Source: Nostocoides sp. Soil756 (GTDB lineage: Bacteria > Actinomycetota > Actinomycetes > Actinomycetales > Dermatophilaceae). From it: a stretch of 64,000 nt of DNA. Below the pieces are notes generated by a model. The model saw only the letters and a list, made by a program, of their open reading frames with translations, was not told where the DNA came from and did no database searches. The first letter of the stretch is position 1. Each line of letters opens with the position of its first letter. A program made the position numbers and the translations under genes. Below, one piece after another: positions 1 to 8,347 of this stretch. Location of the stretch: positions 902,286-966,285 of the forward strand of contig NZ_LMSE01000002.1 in NCBI RefSeq assembly GCF_001428065.1. Direction: 5' to 3'.

Positions 1-27
1 GGCATCCACGGCATCCACGGCATCCAC
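1..27 (+). repeat. Three tandem copies of a 9-bp unit (GGCATCCAC)
   Basis: Three perfect head-to-tail copies of GGCATCCAC, followed by GGC. They encode Ala-Ser-Thr triplets in the tail of the partial gene. The array may extend left of the window. It is a typical slippage-prone low-complexity tail. Confidence 0.8.
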
Positions 28-100
28 GGCGAAGAAGGCGTCCGCGTCCACTCCCGCGTCCGCTCCCTCCGCCGGCTCCGCGAGCACGGGGTCCGCGTGA
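2..100 (+). CDS. C-terminal tail of unidentified protein (5' end outside window)
   Basis: An open frame enters from the left edge and ends at TGA 98-100. The 32 visible codons encode only Ala, Ser, Thr, Pro, Gly and Lys, starting with three Ala-Ser-Thr triplets and then a short Lys pair. This is a low-complexity tail and no domain is visible. In related actinobacteria a HAD-type hydrolase or TPR protein often lies just before the tlyA block, but nothing here allows a choice. The next gene starts with a GTG that overlaps this stop, so it is the first visible member of the operon. Confidence 0.55.
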   Translation, partial: ASTASTASTAKKASASTPASAPSAGSASTGSA

Positions 101-306
101 GCGAGACCCCCGACCACGAGGTGACCGACGTCGACGAGACCCCGGGCCAGGAGACGATCGAGGCACCCGAGACCGGCGACATCGTGGTGGACGCTGCCCT
201 GCGCGACCTCGCCTCCGTCCCCACCGACGACCTCGACGGCCAGCTGGCCGCCGGCGAGCACGTGCAACAGACGCTCCGCTCGCGTCTGGGCGACCTCGGC
301 GGCTGA
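97..306 (+). CDS. Small acidic protein preceding tlyA (hypothetical)
   Basis: A 69-residue protein, very acidic at its N-terminus (rich in Asp, Glu, Thr), with a C-terminal half that should form helix (around residues 33-66, including VDAALRDLASV). The GTG start overlaps the TGA of the upstream gene, a translational-coupling arrangement. A small protein at the same place before tlyA is known in mycobacteria (the Rv1693 position), and the VDAAL-type motif looks similar. The function is unknown. The coding call rests on operon position and the in-frame overlap. Confidence 0.7.
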   Translation: MSETPDHEVTDVDETPGQETIEAPETGDIVVDAALRDLASVPTDDLDGQLAAGEHVQQTLRSRLGDLGG

Positions 307-331
307 GATCGCTCGCCTCGACGCCGAGCTC

Positions 332-1123
332 GTGCGCCGGGGTCTGGCCCGCTCGCGGGGGGAGGCGCAGACCCTCGTGGCCGACGGAATGGTGCGGGTC
401 GACGGGCTCCCCGCGCGCAAGCCGGCCCAGCCGGTCGAGGCGGCCAGCGACCTCACCGTGCAGAACGACGGCCCCCGATGGGTGGGGCGCGGCGCCCACA
501 AGCTGCTCGCCGCCCTCGAGGCATGGGAGCCGGCCGGGCTCGTCGTGGCGGGGCGGCGCTGCATCGACGTCGGCGCGTCCACGGGCGGGTTCACCCAGGT
601 GCTGCTGCAGCACGGGGCCGCGCACGTCGTCGCCCTCGACGTGGGCCACGACCAGCTCGTCCGCGAGCTCGCTGACGACCCGCGGGTCGACGACCGTCCC
701 GGCCTCTCGGTGCGCGACCTGGACCCCGGGACCGTCGGCGGCCCCTTCGACGTGGTCGTCACCGACCTGTCGTTCATCTCGCTGACCCTGGTGGCCACCG
801 AGCTCGCCGCCCTGCTGGGGCCGGACGGCGACCTCGTGGCCCTCGTCAAGCCGCAGTTCGAGGTCGGGAGGGAGCGGCTCGGCCGCGGTGGCGTGGTGAG
901 CGATCCCGGTGGCCGGCGGGACGCCCTGCTCGCGGTCACCTCCGCGTTCGCCCGCGCGGGCCTGCACGTCCGGGCGTGGGCGCCCAGCCCCATCCTGGGG
1001 ACGACCGGCAACGCCGAGTACCTCCTGTGGGTACGGTCGGACCCGTCGGACACAATGACCGAGGACGAGGTCCGCGACGCCGTGCACGCGGCCACCACCC
1101 GACACCCAGGAGCCCGACGATGA
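332..1123 (+). CDS. tlyA: TlyA family rRNA (cytidine-2'-O)-methyltransferase
   Basis: S4 RNA-binding domain at the N-terminus followed by an FtsJ-like SAM methyltransferase fold. With GTG 332 as residue 1, the SAM loop DVGASTGGF is near residues 79-87, followed by VTDLSFISL and the KPQFEVGRE motif. The family 2'-O-methylates C1409 of 16S and C1920 of 23S rRNA, and its loss gives capreomycin resistance in mycobacteria. GTG 332 is the first canonical start in this frame after the stop at 122-124. However, the conserved S4 opening (ARLDAELVRRGLARSR) begins upstream at ATC 308-310, exactly where an ATG is expected. The gene ends in an ATGA overlap with nadK. Confidence 0.93.
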   Translation: MRRGLARSRGEAQTLVADGMVRVDGLPARKPAQPVEAASDLTVQNDGPRWVGRGAHKLLAALEAWEPAGLVVAGRRCIDVGASTGGFTQVLLQHGAAHVVALDVGHDQLVRELADDPRVDDRPGLSVRDLDPGTVGGPFDVVVTDLSFISLTLVATELAALLGPDGDLVALVKPQFEVGRERLGRGGVVSDPGGRRDALLAVTSAFARAGLHVRAWAPSPILGTTGNAEYLLWVRSDPSDTMTEDEVRDAVHAATTRHPGARR

Positions 1124-2061
1124 CGCCACCGCAGCGCCGCGTCCTGCTCGTCACCCACGCCAGCCGCCGCGACGCGCAGGAGCTCTCGGCGGCCGTCGCC
1201 ACCCGGCTGCTGGCCTCCGGCATCGGGGTCTGCGCCCCGTCGGCCGATCTCGAGGGCAACACGCCCCTGGCCGCCGTCACGGGCGTGGGCTGTGTCGACG
1301 AAACCCGCAGCGACCTCGACTGCGAGCTGGTGTGCGTCCTCGGGGGCGACGGCACCATCCTGCGCGGCGCCGAGCTCTCGCGCGGGTCCGGGGCGCCGCT
1401 GCTCGGTGTCAACCTCGGGCACGTCGGCTTCCTCGCCGAGGCCGAGCGCGAGGACCTCGACGCCACCGTCGAGCGCATCTGTGCCCGCGACTACACCGTC
1501 GAGGAGCGGATGACCCTCGATGTGCTCGCCCGGGTCGACGGCCACGAGGTGTTCTCGTCCTGGGCCCTGAACGAGGCCACCGTCGAGAAGGCGTCGCGCG
1601 AACGGATGCTCGAGCTCACCGTCGAGATCGACGGCCGGCCACTCTCCACGTGGGGCTGCGACGGCATCGTGATGGCCACCCCCACCGGCTCCACCGCGTA
1701 CGCGTTCTCGGCCGGTGGCCCGGTGGTCTGGCCCGACGTCGAGGCCCTCCTGCTGGTCCCCATCAGCGCGCATGCCCTCTTCTCACGGCCGGTCGTCGTC
1801 GGCCCGCAGTCGCACCTCGCGGTGCAGCTGCTGCCCCAGGCCGAGGCGGGCGCCGTGCTCTGGTGCGACGGCCGGCGCGCGGTCGGGCTCCCTCCCGGCG
1901 CGCAGGTCGAGGTCACCCGCTCGTCGCAGCCGGTGCGCCTGGCCCGCCTGTCCCAGGGCGTCTTCACCGACCGACTGGTCGAGAAGTTCGACCTGCCGGT
2001 GCACGGTTGGCGGGGCGCGGCCCGTCGCCAGCGCGGCGACGAGGAGGAGCCGGCGCGGTGA
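1120..2061 (+). CDS. nadK: NAD kinase
   Basis: A 313-residue ATP-NAD kinase that phosphorylates NAD to NADP. Visible motifs are GGDGT at residues 75-79, NLGHVGFLAE shortly after, and the NAD-binding GCDGIVMATPTGSTAY segment, all in family order and at normal length. The ATG at 1120 overlaps the tlyA stop (ATGA) and has a purine-rich AGGAG-like site at about 1108-1113, so it is preferred to an in-frame start far upstream. The tlyA-nadK-recN order is the standard actinobacterial one. Confidence 0.96.
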   Translation: MTPPQRRVLLVTHASRRDAQELSAAVATRLLASGIGVCAPSADLEGNTPLAAVTGVGCVDETRSDLDCELVCVLGGDGTILRGAELSRGSGAPLLGVNLGHVGFLAEAEREDLDATVERICARDYTVEERMTLDVLARVDGHEVFSSWALNEATVEKASRERMLELTVEIDGRPLSTWGCDGIVMATPTGSTAYAFSAGGPVVWPDVEALLLVPISAHALFSRPVVVGPQSHLAVQLLPQAEAGAVLWCDGRRAVGLPPGAQVEVTRSSQPVRLARLSQGVFTDRLVEKFDLPVHGWRGAARRQRGDEEEPAR

Positions 2062-3746
2062 TCGAGGAGATCCGCATCCGCGACCTCGGCGTCATCGACG
2101 AGGCCGTCCTCCCGCTGCACGCGGGGCTCACCGTCCTCTCCGGCGAGACCGGGGCGGGCAAGACCATGGTCGTCACCGGCCTCGGGCTTCTCCTCGGCGG
2201 GCGCGGCGACTCCGGCCTGGTGCGGTCGGGGGCCGGCCGAACGGTCGTCGAGGGGGTCATCTCGCTGCCCGACGGTCACCCCGCGCTGGCCCGCGCGGCC
2301 GACGCCGGTGCCGACGTCAGTGACGGGCTCGTGCTGGTGCGCTCGGTCGCGGCCGACGGCCGCTCGCGCGCCCACGTGGGCGGCCGCGCGGCCCCGGTCG
2401 GGGTGCTGGCCGAGATCGCCGAGCACCTGGTGGCCGTGCACGGTCAGGCCGACCAGTGGCGGCTGCGCCGCACCGACGAGCACCGAGAGGTCCTCGACGT
2501 CTACGGGGGCGCCGCGGTGGCCGGGCCCCTGGCCACCTACCGGGCGCTGCACGCCGAGCTCACGGCCGCCGAGGACGAGCTCGCGTCACTGCGGGCCGCG
2601 GCCGCCGAGCGGGCCCGCGAGGCCGAGACCCTGCGCATCGGGCTCGAGCGCATCGAGGCCCTCGACCCCCAGCCGGGCGAGGACGCCGCCCTGCGCGCCG
2701 AGTCCGAGCGGCTCGGCCACGCCGAGGAGCTGCGGGCCGCCGCCGGGGGAGCGCACGACGCGCTCGCCGGCGCCGACGACGCCCTCGACGGGGCCCCTGG
2801 CGTCCTCGAGGCCCTGGCCGACGCCTCGAGCCGGATCGCCACCGCCGCGCACAACGACCCGGCTCTCGCGGCGCTCGGCACGCGCGTCGACGAGCTGCGG
2901 TACCTGGCCGCCGACGTCGCCGCCGATCTCGGCTCGTACCTGGCCGACGCCGACGTCGACCCGGCCCGTCTCGACCAGGTCGAGCAGCGCCGTGCGGCGC
3001 TCACCGAGCTCACCCGCCTCTACGGGCCGGGGGTCGACGACGTCCTGGAGTGGGGGCGGCGGGCCGCGGCCCGCGTCACCGACCTCGAGGGCACCGGTGA
3101 CCGCATCGGTGAGCTCGAGAGCGCCACCGTCGCCCTCGCCACCGCCCGGGCCGAGGCCGCCGAGGCCCTCTCGGCCGCCCGACGCGCCGCCGCCGAGGTG
3201 TTGGGCGCGCGCATCACGACCGAGCTCGGGCACCTGGCGATGGGCTCGGCGACCGTCACCGTGGCGGTCGAGGACGCCGGGCGCTTCGGGCCCGACGGCG
3301 TCGACGTCGTCGAGGTCCGGCTGGCCGCCGGCCCCGGCACCACACCGCGCTCGGTCACCAAGGCCGCGTCCGGCGGTGAGCTCTCACGGGTGATGCTGGC
3401 CATCGAGGTCGCCACCGCGCAGGAGACCGCGTCGGTCCCCACCTTCGTCTTCGACGAGGTCGACGCCGGGGTGGGCGGCCGCGCTGCGCTCGACGTGGGC
3501 GCCCGCCTCGCCGAGCTCGCCCGCCACGCGCAGGTCGTGGTCGTCACCCATCTGGCGCAGGTCGCTGCCCACGCCGACCGACACCTGGTGGTCGAGAAGT
3601 CCGACGACGGCCAGGTCACCCGCAGCATGGTGCACGAGGTCAGCGGCGAGGACCGGGTGGCGGAGCTGGCCCGGATGCTCGGCGGCTCCGGCACCGACGC
3701 CGCCCTGGACCACGCCCGCGACCTGATGGCGCGTGCCCGGCCCTGA
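2058..3746 (+). CDS. recN: DNA repair protein RecN
   Basis: An SMC-like ATPase of 562 residues involved in double-strand break repair. Walker A (GETGAGKT) is at residues 29-36. A long Ala/Glu/Arg-rich coiled-coil middle follows, then the ABC signature region (ASGGELSRVMLA), and Walker B (FVFDEVDAGVGG) near residue 460. GTG 2058 overlaps the nadK stop and is preceded by a GAGGAGG ribosome-binding site at 2041-2047. No LexA box was found directly upstream, which is expected for an internal operon gene. Confidence 0.96.
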   Translation: MIEEIRIRDLGVIDEAVLPLHAGLTVLSGETGAGKTMVVTGLGLLLGGRGDSGLVRSGAGRTVVEGVISLPDGHPALARAADAGADVSDGLVLVRSVAADGRSRAHVGGRAAPVGVLAEIAEHLVAVHGQADQWRLRRTDEHREVLDVYGGAAVAGPLATYRALHAELTAAEDELASLRAAAAERAREAETLRIGLERIEALDPQPGEDAALRAESERLGHAEELRAAAGGAHDALAGADDALDGAPGVLEALADASSRIATAAHNDPALAALGTRVDELRYLAADVAADLGSYLADADVDPARLDQVEQRRAALTELTRLYGPGVDDVLEWGRRAAARVTDLEGTGDRIGELESATVALATARAEAAEALSAARRAAAEVLGARITTELGHLAMGSATVTVAVEDAGRFGPDGVDVVEVRLAAGPGTTPRSVTKAASGGELSRVMLAIEVATAQETASVPTFVFDEVDAGVGGRAALDVGARLAELARHAQVVVVTHLAQVAAHADRHLVVEKSDDGQVTRSMVHEVSGEDRVAELARMLGGSGTDAALDHARDLMARARP

Positions 3747-3769
3747 CGGGTCGTGGCACGATGGTGCAG

Positions 3770-4948
3770 ATGTCCATCCGTCTGCTCTCCCGCCGTGACC
3801 GGGATCCCGCCCAGGGGTCCGCCGGCCCGGCACGCGTCGACCGCAGGACCAAGAACCTGACCAAGCGGTTGCGACCGGGCGACGTCGCGGTCATCGACCA
3901 CCTCGACATCGACCGGGTCAGTGCCGAGGCTCTCGTGGCGTGCCGGCCCGCTCTCGTGGTCAACGCCGCCCCGTCGATCTCCGGGCGCTACCCCAACCTC
4001 GGCCCCGAGATCATCGTCACGGCCGGGGTCCCCCTGCTCGACCGCGCGGGGCCCGAGGTCATGGCCCTCCGGGACGGCGTGCCGCTGCGCCTCGAGGACG
4101 GCCGGCTCCTGCAGGGCGACCGGCCCGTCGGGAACGGCCACCTGCTCGACCCCGACGCGGTGCAGGAGGCGATGACGCTCGCCCGCGCCGGGTTGTCGGC
4201 CGAGATCGAGGCGTTCGCCGCGAACACCATGGACTACCTCCGCAAGGAGCGCGAGCTGCTGTTCGACGGGGTCGGCGTGCCCGCCATCCGCACCCAGCTC
4301 GACGGCCGGCACGCGCTGATCGTGGTGCGTGGCTACCACTACAGGGAGGACCTCGACACCCTCCGCAGCTACATCCGGGAGTACAAGCCGATCCTCATCG
4401 GGGTCGATGGTGGTGCCGACGCCCTGATCGAGGCGCGCCACACCCCTCACCTCATCGTCGGGGACATGGACTCGGTCAGCGACCGCGCCCTGCGCAGCGG
4501 CGCCGAGATCGTCGTGCACGCCTACCGCGACGGCCACGCGCCGGGCCTCGAGCGGGTGCGCGACCTGGGGGTCGAGCCCGTCGTCTTCCCTGCCACCGGC
4601 ACCAGCGAGGACGTCGCGATGCTCCTGGCCGACGACAAGGGTGCCTCGCTCATCGTGGCCGTCGGCACCCACGTGACCCTGGTCGAGTTCCTCGACAAGG
4701 GCCGTCAGGGGATGGCCAGCACCTTCCTCACCCGCCTGCGCGTCGGCGGCAAGCTCGTCGACGCCAAGGGAGTGAGCCGCCTCTACCGCAACCGGATCTC
4801 GTCCTTCAGCATCCTGCTGATGCTCCTGGTGGCCGTGTTCGCCCTGGGGGCCGCGCTGTGGTCCACCGACGGCGGCCGCGCGATGCTCGAGGTCCTCGCC
4901 GCCCGGGTCGACGACCTCTGGGCCACGGTGCAAGGAGCCCTCCCGTGA
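3770..4948 (+). CDS. steA: SteA-like cytokinetic ring protein
   Basis: About 392 residues. A cytoplasmic domain resembles thiamin pyrophosphokinase (VDGGADALIEA, then IVGDMDSVSD), with a C-terminal transmembrane helix near residues 342-365 and a short tail. In Corynebacterium, SteA and SteB were described as septal proteins promoting cell separation through the RipC-FtsEX pathway. ATG 3770 is chosen because a CACGAT element ends seven nt before it; ATG 3761 is in frame and also possible. The stop overlaps the next gene (GTGA), matching the known steA-steB pairing. Confidence 0.9.
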   Translation: MSIRLLSRRDRDPAQGSAGPARVDRRTKNLTKRLRPGDVAVIDHLDIDRVSAEALVACRPALVVNAAPSISGRYPNLGPEIIVTAGVPLLDRAGPEVMALRDGVPLRLEDGRLLQGDRPVGNGHLLDPDAVQEAMTLARAGLSAEIEAFAANTMDYLRKERELLFDGVGVPAIRTQLDGRHALIVVRGYHYREDLDTLRSYIREYKPILIGVDGGADALIEARHTPHLIVGDMDSVSDRALRSGAEIVVHAYRDGHAPGLERVRDLGVEPVVFPATGTSEDVAMLLADDKGASLIVAVGTHVTLVEFLDKGRQGMASTFLTRLRVGGKLVDAKGVSRLYRNRISSFSILLMLLVAVFALGAALWSTDGGRAMLEVLAARVDDLWATVQGALP

Positions 4949-5901
4949 TCGACTTCCGCTACCACATCGTCTCGATCGTCTCGATCTTCCTGGCGCTGGC
5001 CGTCGGCATCGTCCTCGGGGCCGGCCCGCTCAAGGGCGAGATCGGCTCGACCCTCCAGAACGAGATCGCCGGACTGCGCGACGACAAGGCCCAGCTCAAC
5101 ACCGAGCGCAACCAGCTGCAGGCGCGGCTCGACCAGCGCGACGCCTACCTCTCGGCCGTCTCGGGCCGGGTGCTGGCCGAGACCCTGGCCGAGCGCACCG
5201 TGGCCCTGGTCGTGCTGCCCGGTGCCGGCGCCCCGAACACCGAGGCCGTCACCGAGGCCGTGCAGAAGGCCGGCGGCCGCGTCGCCTCGACCACCACGGT
5301 CAGCCCCGACTGGGTCTCCACCGGCAAGGAGGCCGCCGCCCGTGACCTCTTGGTGCAGCAGGCCGCCACCGCCACGGCTGTCGACCTCTCCACGGCGGCC
5401 TCGCTCGCCCCGCGCGACGTCCTGCTCGCGACGCTGCTGACGCGGACCGCACCCGCCGGTGACCGGGGGCCGGACGACGAGAGCGCGCGTGCGGCGCTGA
5501 AGACGCTGGCCGACGGTGGTCTCCTCTCGGTCGATGCCCCGGAGTTCGCCCGCGCCGACCTCGTCGTCGTCCTCTCGGGTCGGGTCACGGACGGCTCCGA
5601 GAAGACCCAGGTCGCGACGGCCCAGCGCTGGGTGGGCCTGGCCGCGGCGCTCGACGTCCGCTCGCGTGGCGCGGTCATGGCCGCCGACGTGGAGCCCAAG
5701 GCCGACGGCACCTCGGTGCTCAGCACCCTGCGTGAGGACCCCGCCGTCGCCAAGGCCGTCACCGGCGTCGACGACGTCGCCAACCCCGTCGGCATCGCCA
5801 GCGTCGTCTTCGGGCTCTCCGAGCAGTACGGCGGGTCCGCCGGACAGTACGGGCTCGCGCCCGGGGCCGACGCGGCCTACGCCCCGGTCCCCGGGACGTG
5901 A
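4945..5901 (+). CDS. steB: SteB / MctB-like membrane-anchored protein
   Basis: A 318-residue protein with one N-terminal membrane helix (about residues 8-26, VSIFLALAVGIVLGAG) followed by a coiled coil (about 35-70) and an extracytoplasmic domain. This is the architecture of the family that includes mycobacterial Rv1698 (MctB, reported as a copper-transport or channel protein) and corynebacterial SteB. The GTG start overlaps steA and has an AAGGAG site at about 4932-4937. Next to steA, the SteB role in septum or cell separation is the better inference. A copper role cannot be judged from sequence. Confidence 0.87.
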   Translation: MIDFRYHIVSIVSIFLALAVGIVLGAGPLKGEIGSTLQNEIAGLRDDKAQLNTERNQLQARLDQRDAYLSAVSGRVLAETLAERTVALVVLPGAGAPNTEAVTEAVQKAGGRVASTTTVSPDWVSTGKEAAARDLLVQQAATATAVDLSTAASLAPRDVLLATLLTRTAPAGDRGPDDESARAALKTLADGGLLSVDAPEFARADLVVVLSGRVTDGSEKTQVATAQRWVGLAAALDVRSRGAVMAADVEPKADGTSVLSTLREDPAVAKAVTGVDDVANPVGIASVVFGLSEQYGGSAGQYGLAPGADAAYAPVPGT

Positions 5902-6719
5902 GCGGCGCGCGGTCGGCCGCGGGCGCCGGCGCGGTCGCGGCGCTCGGCGCCTGGGCCGCGCTGCGACTCCTCGGCCGTCGTGTCCCGGGGGAGCGGTGGC
6001 GCCGGACCAACCACGCCGGCGCCCCGGTCACCCTCCTCGAGGGGCCGGCCTGGGTGGCCGGTGCCGCGATCGGTGCCGCGAGGGGCGGGCCCGCCGGGCT
6101 CGTGGCGGTGCTCGGTTCCGGGGCGCTCGGTGCGTTCGACGACTTCGCCGGCGACGGCTCGTCCAAGGGGCTGCGCGGCCACCTGGGCGCAGCCGCCCGC
6201 GGCGAGCTCACCACCGGGGCCGTCAAGGTCGTCGGCCTGGGCCTCACCGGGCTGGCCGCGGCCGCCCTGGCCGACCGCGGGCGCGACGACCTGGGGGCGG
6301 TCGACACCCTCGTGGGAGGGGCCGTCGTCGCCGGCGCCGCCAACCTCGTGAACCTGCTCGACCTGCGCCCCGGCCGGGCCCTGAAGGCCACTCTGCTCGC
6401 CGCTGCGCCGCTCCTCCTGGCGGAGGGGGCGGGCCGACAGTCGCTCCGGGTGCAGGCCGCCGCCGCCGCGGGCGCGTCCCTCGGGGTGCTGCGCGAGGAC
6501 CTCGCGGGGCGCGCGATGCTGGGTGACACCGGCGCCAACGCCGCGGGGGCGCTGCTGGGCACTGCGCTGCTCGGGAGGACCGGGCGCACGGGGCGGGTGG
6601 TGGCCCTGGTCGTCCTCGGCGCGCTCACCGTGGCCTCGGAGCGGGTCAGCTTCACCGCCGTCATCGAGTCGACCCCGGGCCTGCGCGAGCTCGACGCATG
6701 GGGCCGGCCCCCCCGATGA
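5898..6719 (+). CDS. MraY/WecA-like polyprenyl-phosphate sugar-phosphate transferase homologue
   Basis: A 273-residue, very hydrophobic Ala/Gly/Leu-rich protein with several membrane helices. Three motif blocks match the PNPT superfamily in order: GAFDDFAGD near residues 78-86, NLVNLLDLRPGRALK near 149-163, and MLGDTGANAAGALLG near 207-221. Members move a sugar-1-phosphate from a nucleotide sugar to undecaprenyl phosphate. The protein is shorter and more divergent than MraY, so substrate and activity are uncertain. The GTG overlaps the steB stop, and the ATGA of a flippase-like gene overlaps its own stop. Confidence 0.8.
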   Translation: MSGARSAAGAGAVAALGAWAALRLLGRRVPGERWRRTNHAGAPVTLLEGPAWVAGAAIGAARGGPAGLVAVLGSGALGAFDDFAGDGSSKGLRGHLGAAARGELTTGAVKVVGLGLTGLAAAALADRGRDDLGAVDTLVGGAVVAGAANLVNLLDLRPGRALKATLLAAAPLLLAEGAGRQSLRVQAAAAAGASLGVLREDLAGRAMLGDTGANAAGALLGTALLGRTGRTGRVVALVVLGALTVASERVSFTAVIESTPGLRELDAWGRPPR

Positions 6720-8347
6720 CCCGATCCCGCCTCGCCTCCGGCATCGCCGGGGCGGCCGGTCTCATCGCCCTGGTGACGATGGTGTCGCGGGTCGCGGGCT
6801 TCGCACGCATCCTCGTCTTCGCCGACTCGGTGCGCACCCGGGGCGTCGGCGAGATCTACCAGAGCGTCAACGCCCTGCCCAACGTGCTCTTCGAGGTGGC
6901 CGCCGGCGGGGTGCTGGCCGCCGTGGCCGTGCCGCTCATCGCGCACCGGCTGGGAGCCGGCGAACGCGAGCACGCCGACCACCTGGCGTCGGTGCTGCTC
7001 ACCTGGGCCCTGGTGGTGCTCGTCCCCCTGGGCGCCCTGCTCGCGCTCTCGGCCCCGGCGCTGGCCGGCTGGCTGGTCGACGACTTCGACCCGCGGGCGC
7101 AGGCGGTCGGCACCCGGCTGCTGCGGATCTTCGCGGCGCAGGTACCGCTCTACGGCGTCGGGATCATCCTGGCGGGCCTGCTCCAGGCCCACCGCCGCTT
7201 CCTGGCCGCCGCACTCGCCCCGCTGGTCTCCTCCGTCGTGGTCCTCGGCTCCTACCTCTGGTACGGCGCGCTCACCGGAGGCACCGTGGCGCCGTCGTCG
7301 GTCAGCGACCAGGCCGTCGCCGTCCTGGGCTGGGGCACCACCCTCGGGGTCGTGGTGCTGTCGCTGCCGCTGGCCGTGCCGGCCCTGGCCACCGGCTGGC
7401 GCTGGCGTCCGGCCCTGCGTCTCGACCCCGACGACGCCCGCCGGATCGGGGCCCTGGCCGGGGCCGGGGTGCTCGCCCTGGGCGCCCAGCAGGGCGCGGT
7501 GCTCGCCACCGTGTGGCTGGCCAACCACTCGGGGACCCGCGGGGCGTTCACCGTCTACCAGTACGTGCAAGCCGTGTACCTGCTGCCGTACGCCGTGCTC
7601 GCGGTCCCGGTGGCCACCAGCGCCTTCCCGGCCCTGGCGGCACGCACCGGCGCGGGGCACGACGTCACCGACACCCTGGGCCGGTCACTGCGCGCCGTCC
7701 TGGTGCTGTGTGGGGTGGCGGTCGGCGTGCTCGTCGCGGCCGCCCCCACGGTCGGTGCGTTCTTCGCCGTCCTCGACGCCGGGAAGGGGGCCGACGGCTC
7801 CAGCCCCGTCGCCCTGGCCGCCCTGGCACCGGCCCTGACCGCGTACGCGCCCGGGCTCGTGGGCTTCGGGCTGACCGCCCTGCTCACCCGGGCGCTCTAC
7901 GTGCGCGGTCGCCCCCTCGACGCCGCCCTCGCGGTCTCGCTCGGCTGGGCGGTGGCCGCGGTCCTCCCGCTGCTGCTCGTCGGCCCCGACCGCGGCGCCC
8001 TGACGACGCTGCGGGCGCTGGGCTTCTCCTCGACCCTCGGGATGACGCTCTCGGCCGCGCTGCTGATGCTGATGGTGCGCCGGGCGTGGGGCGCCGACGT
8101 GACCCGGGGGATGGCCCGCACGCTGGGCGCCGTGATCGTGGCCGTGGCTCTCGCGGTGCTGGTGGGTGACCTCGTCACGCGGGGGCGGACCTACGGCGGG
8201 CTGCTCGACGCGGCACTCTGGGGGCTGGCGACCGGCACCCTGGCCCTGGTGACAGGTCTCCTGGCGGTCTTCTACGGTGATCGCACCATGATGGGGCAGA
8301 TGCTCCGGCGAGGTCGGTCCAGGCGTCGGGGAGGGGAGGGGCGATGA
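6716..8347 (+). CDS. MurJ/MviN-family lipid-linked oligosaccharide flippase homologue
   Basis: A polytopic membrane protein of 543 residues with about 14 hydrophobic segments. The N-terminal segment VSRVAGFARILVFAD is typical of MurJ/MviN proteins, followed by NVLFEVAAGG and a conserved YQYVQAVYLLPYAVLAVPVA segment. The family flips lipid II or related undecaprenyl-linked precursors. ATG 6716 is preferred because it overlaps the upstream stop (ATGA); an in-frame ATG six codons earlier is the alternative. The main MurJ of actinobacteria is usually a larger protein near the chromosome origin, so this is probably a dedicated paralogue. Confidence 0.85.
   Translation: MTRSRLASGIAGAAGLIALVTMVSRVAGFARILVFADSVRTRGVGEIYQSVNALPNVLFEVAAGGVLAAVAVPLIAHRLGAGEREHADHLASVLLTWALVVLVPLGALLALSAPALAGWLVDDFDPRAQAVGTRLLRIFAAQVPLYGVGIILAGLLQAHRRFLAAALAPLVSSVVVLGSYLWYGALTGGTVAPSSVSDQAVAVLGWGTTLGVVVLSLPLAVPALATGWRWRPALRLDPDDARRIGALAGAGVLALGAQQGAVLATVWLANHSGTRGAFTVYQYVQAVYLLPYAVLAVPVATSAFPALAARTGAGHDVTDTLGRSLRAVLVLCGVAVGVLVAAAPTVGAFFAVLDAGKGADGSSPVALAALAPALTAYAPGLVGFGLTALLTRALYVRGRPLDAALAVSLGWAVAAVLPLLLVGPDRGALTTLRALGFSSTLGMTLSAALLMLMVRRAWGADVTRGMARTLGAVIVAVALAVLVGDLVTRGRTYGGLLDAALWGLATGTLALVTGLLAVFYGDRTMMGQMLRRGRSRRRGGEGR

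Noticed and set aside
2041..2060. LexA box for recN
   Set aside because: No TCGAAC-N4-GTTCGA-like sequence near the recN start; it lies inside a coupled operon, so no own promoter is expected.
3761..3769. steA start at the first ATG (3761)
   Set aside because: In frame and possible, but it lies too close to the CACGAT element; ATG 3770 has the seven-nt spacing seen at other operon starts. Confidence in either is moderate.
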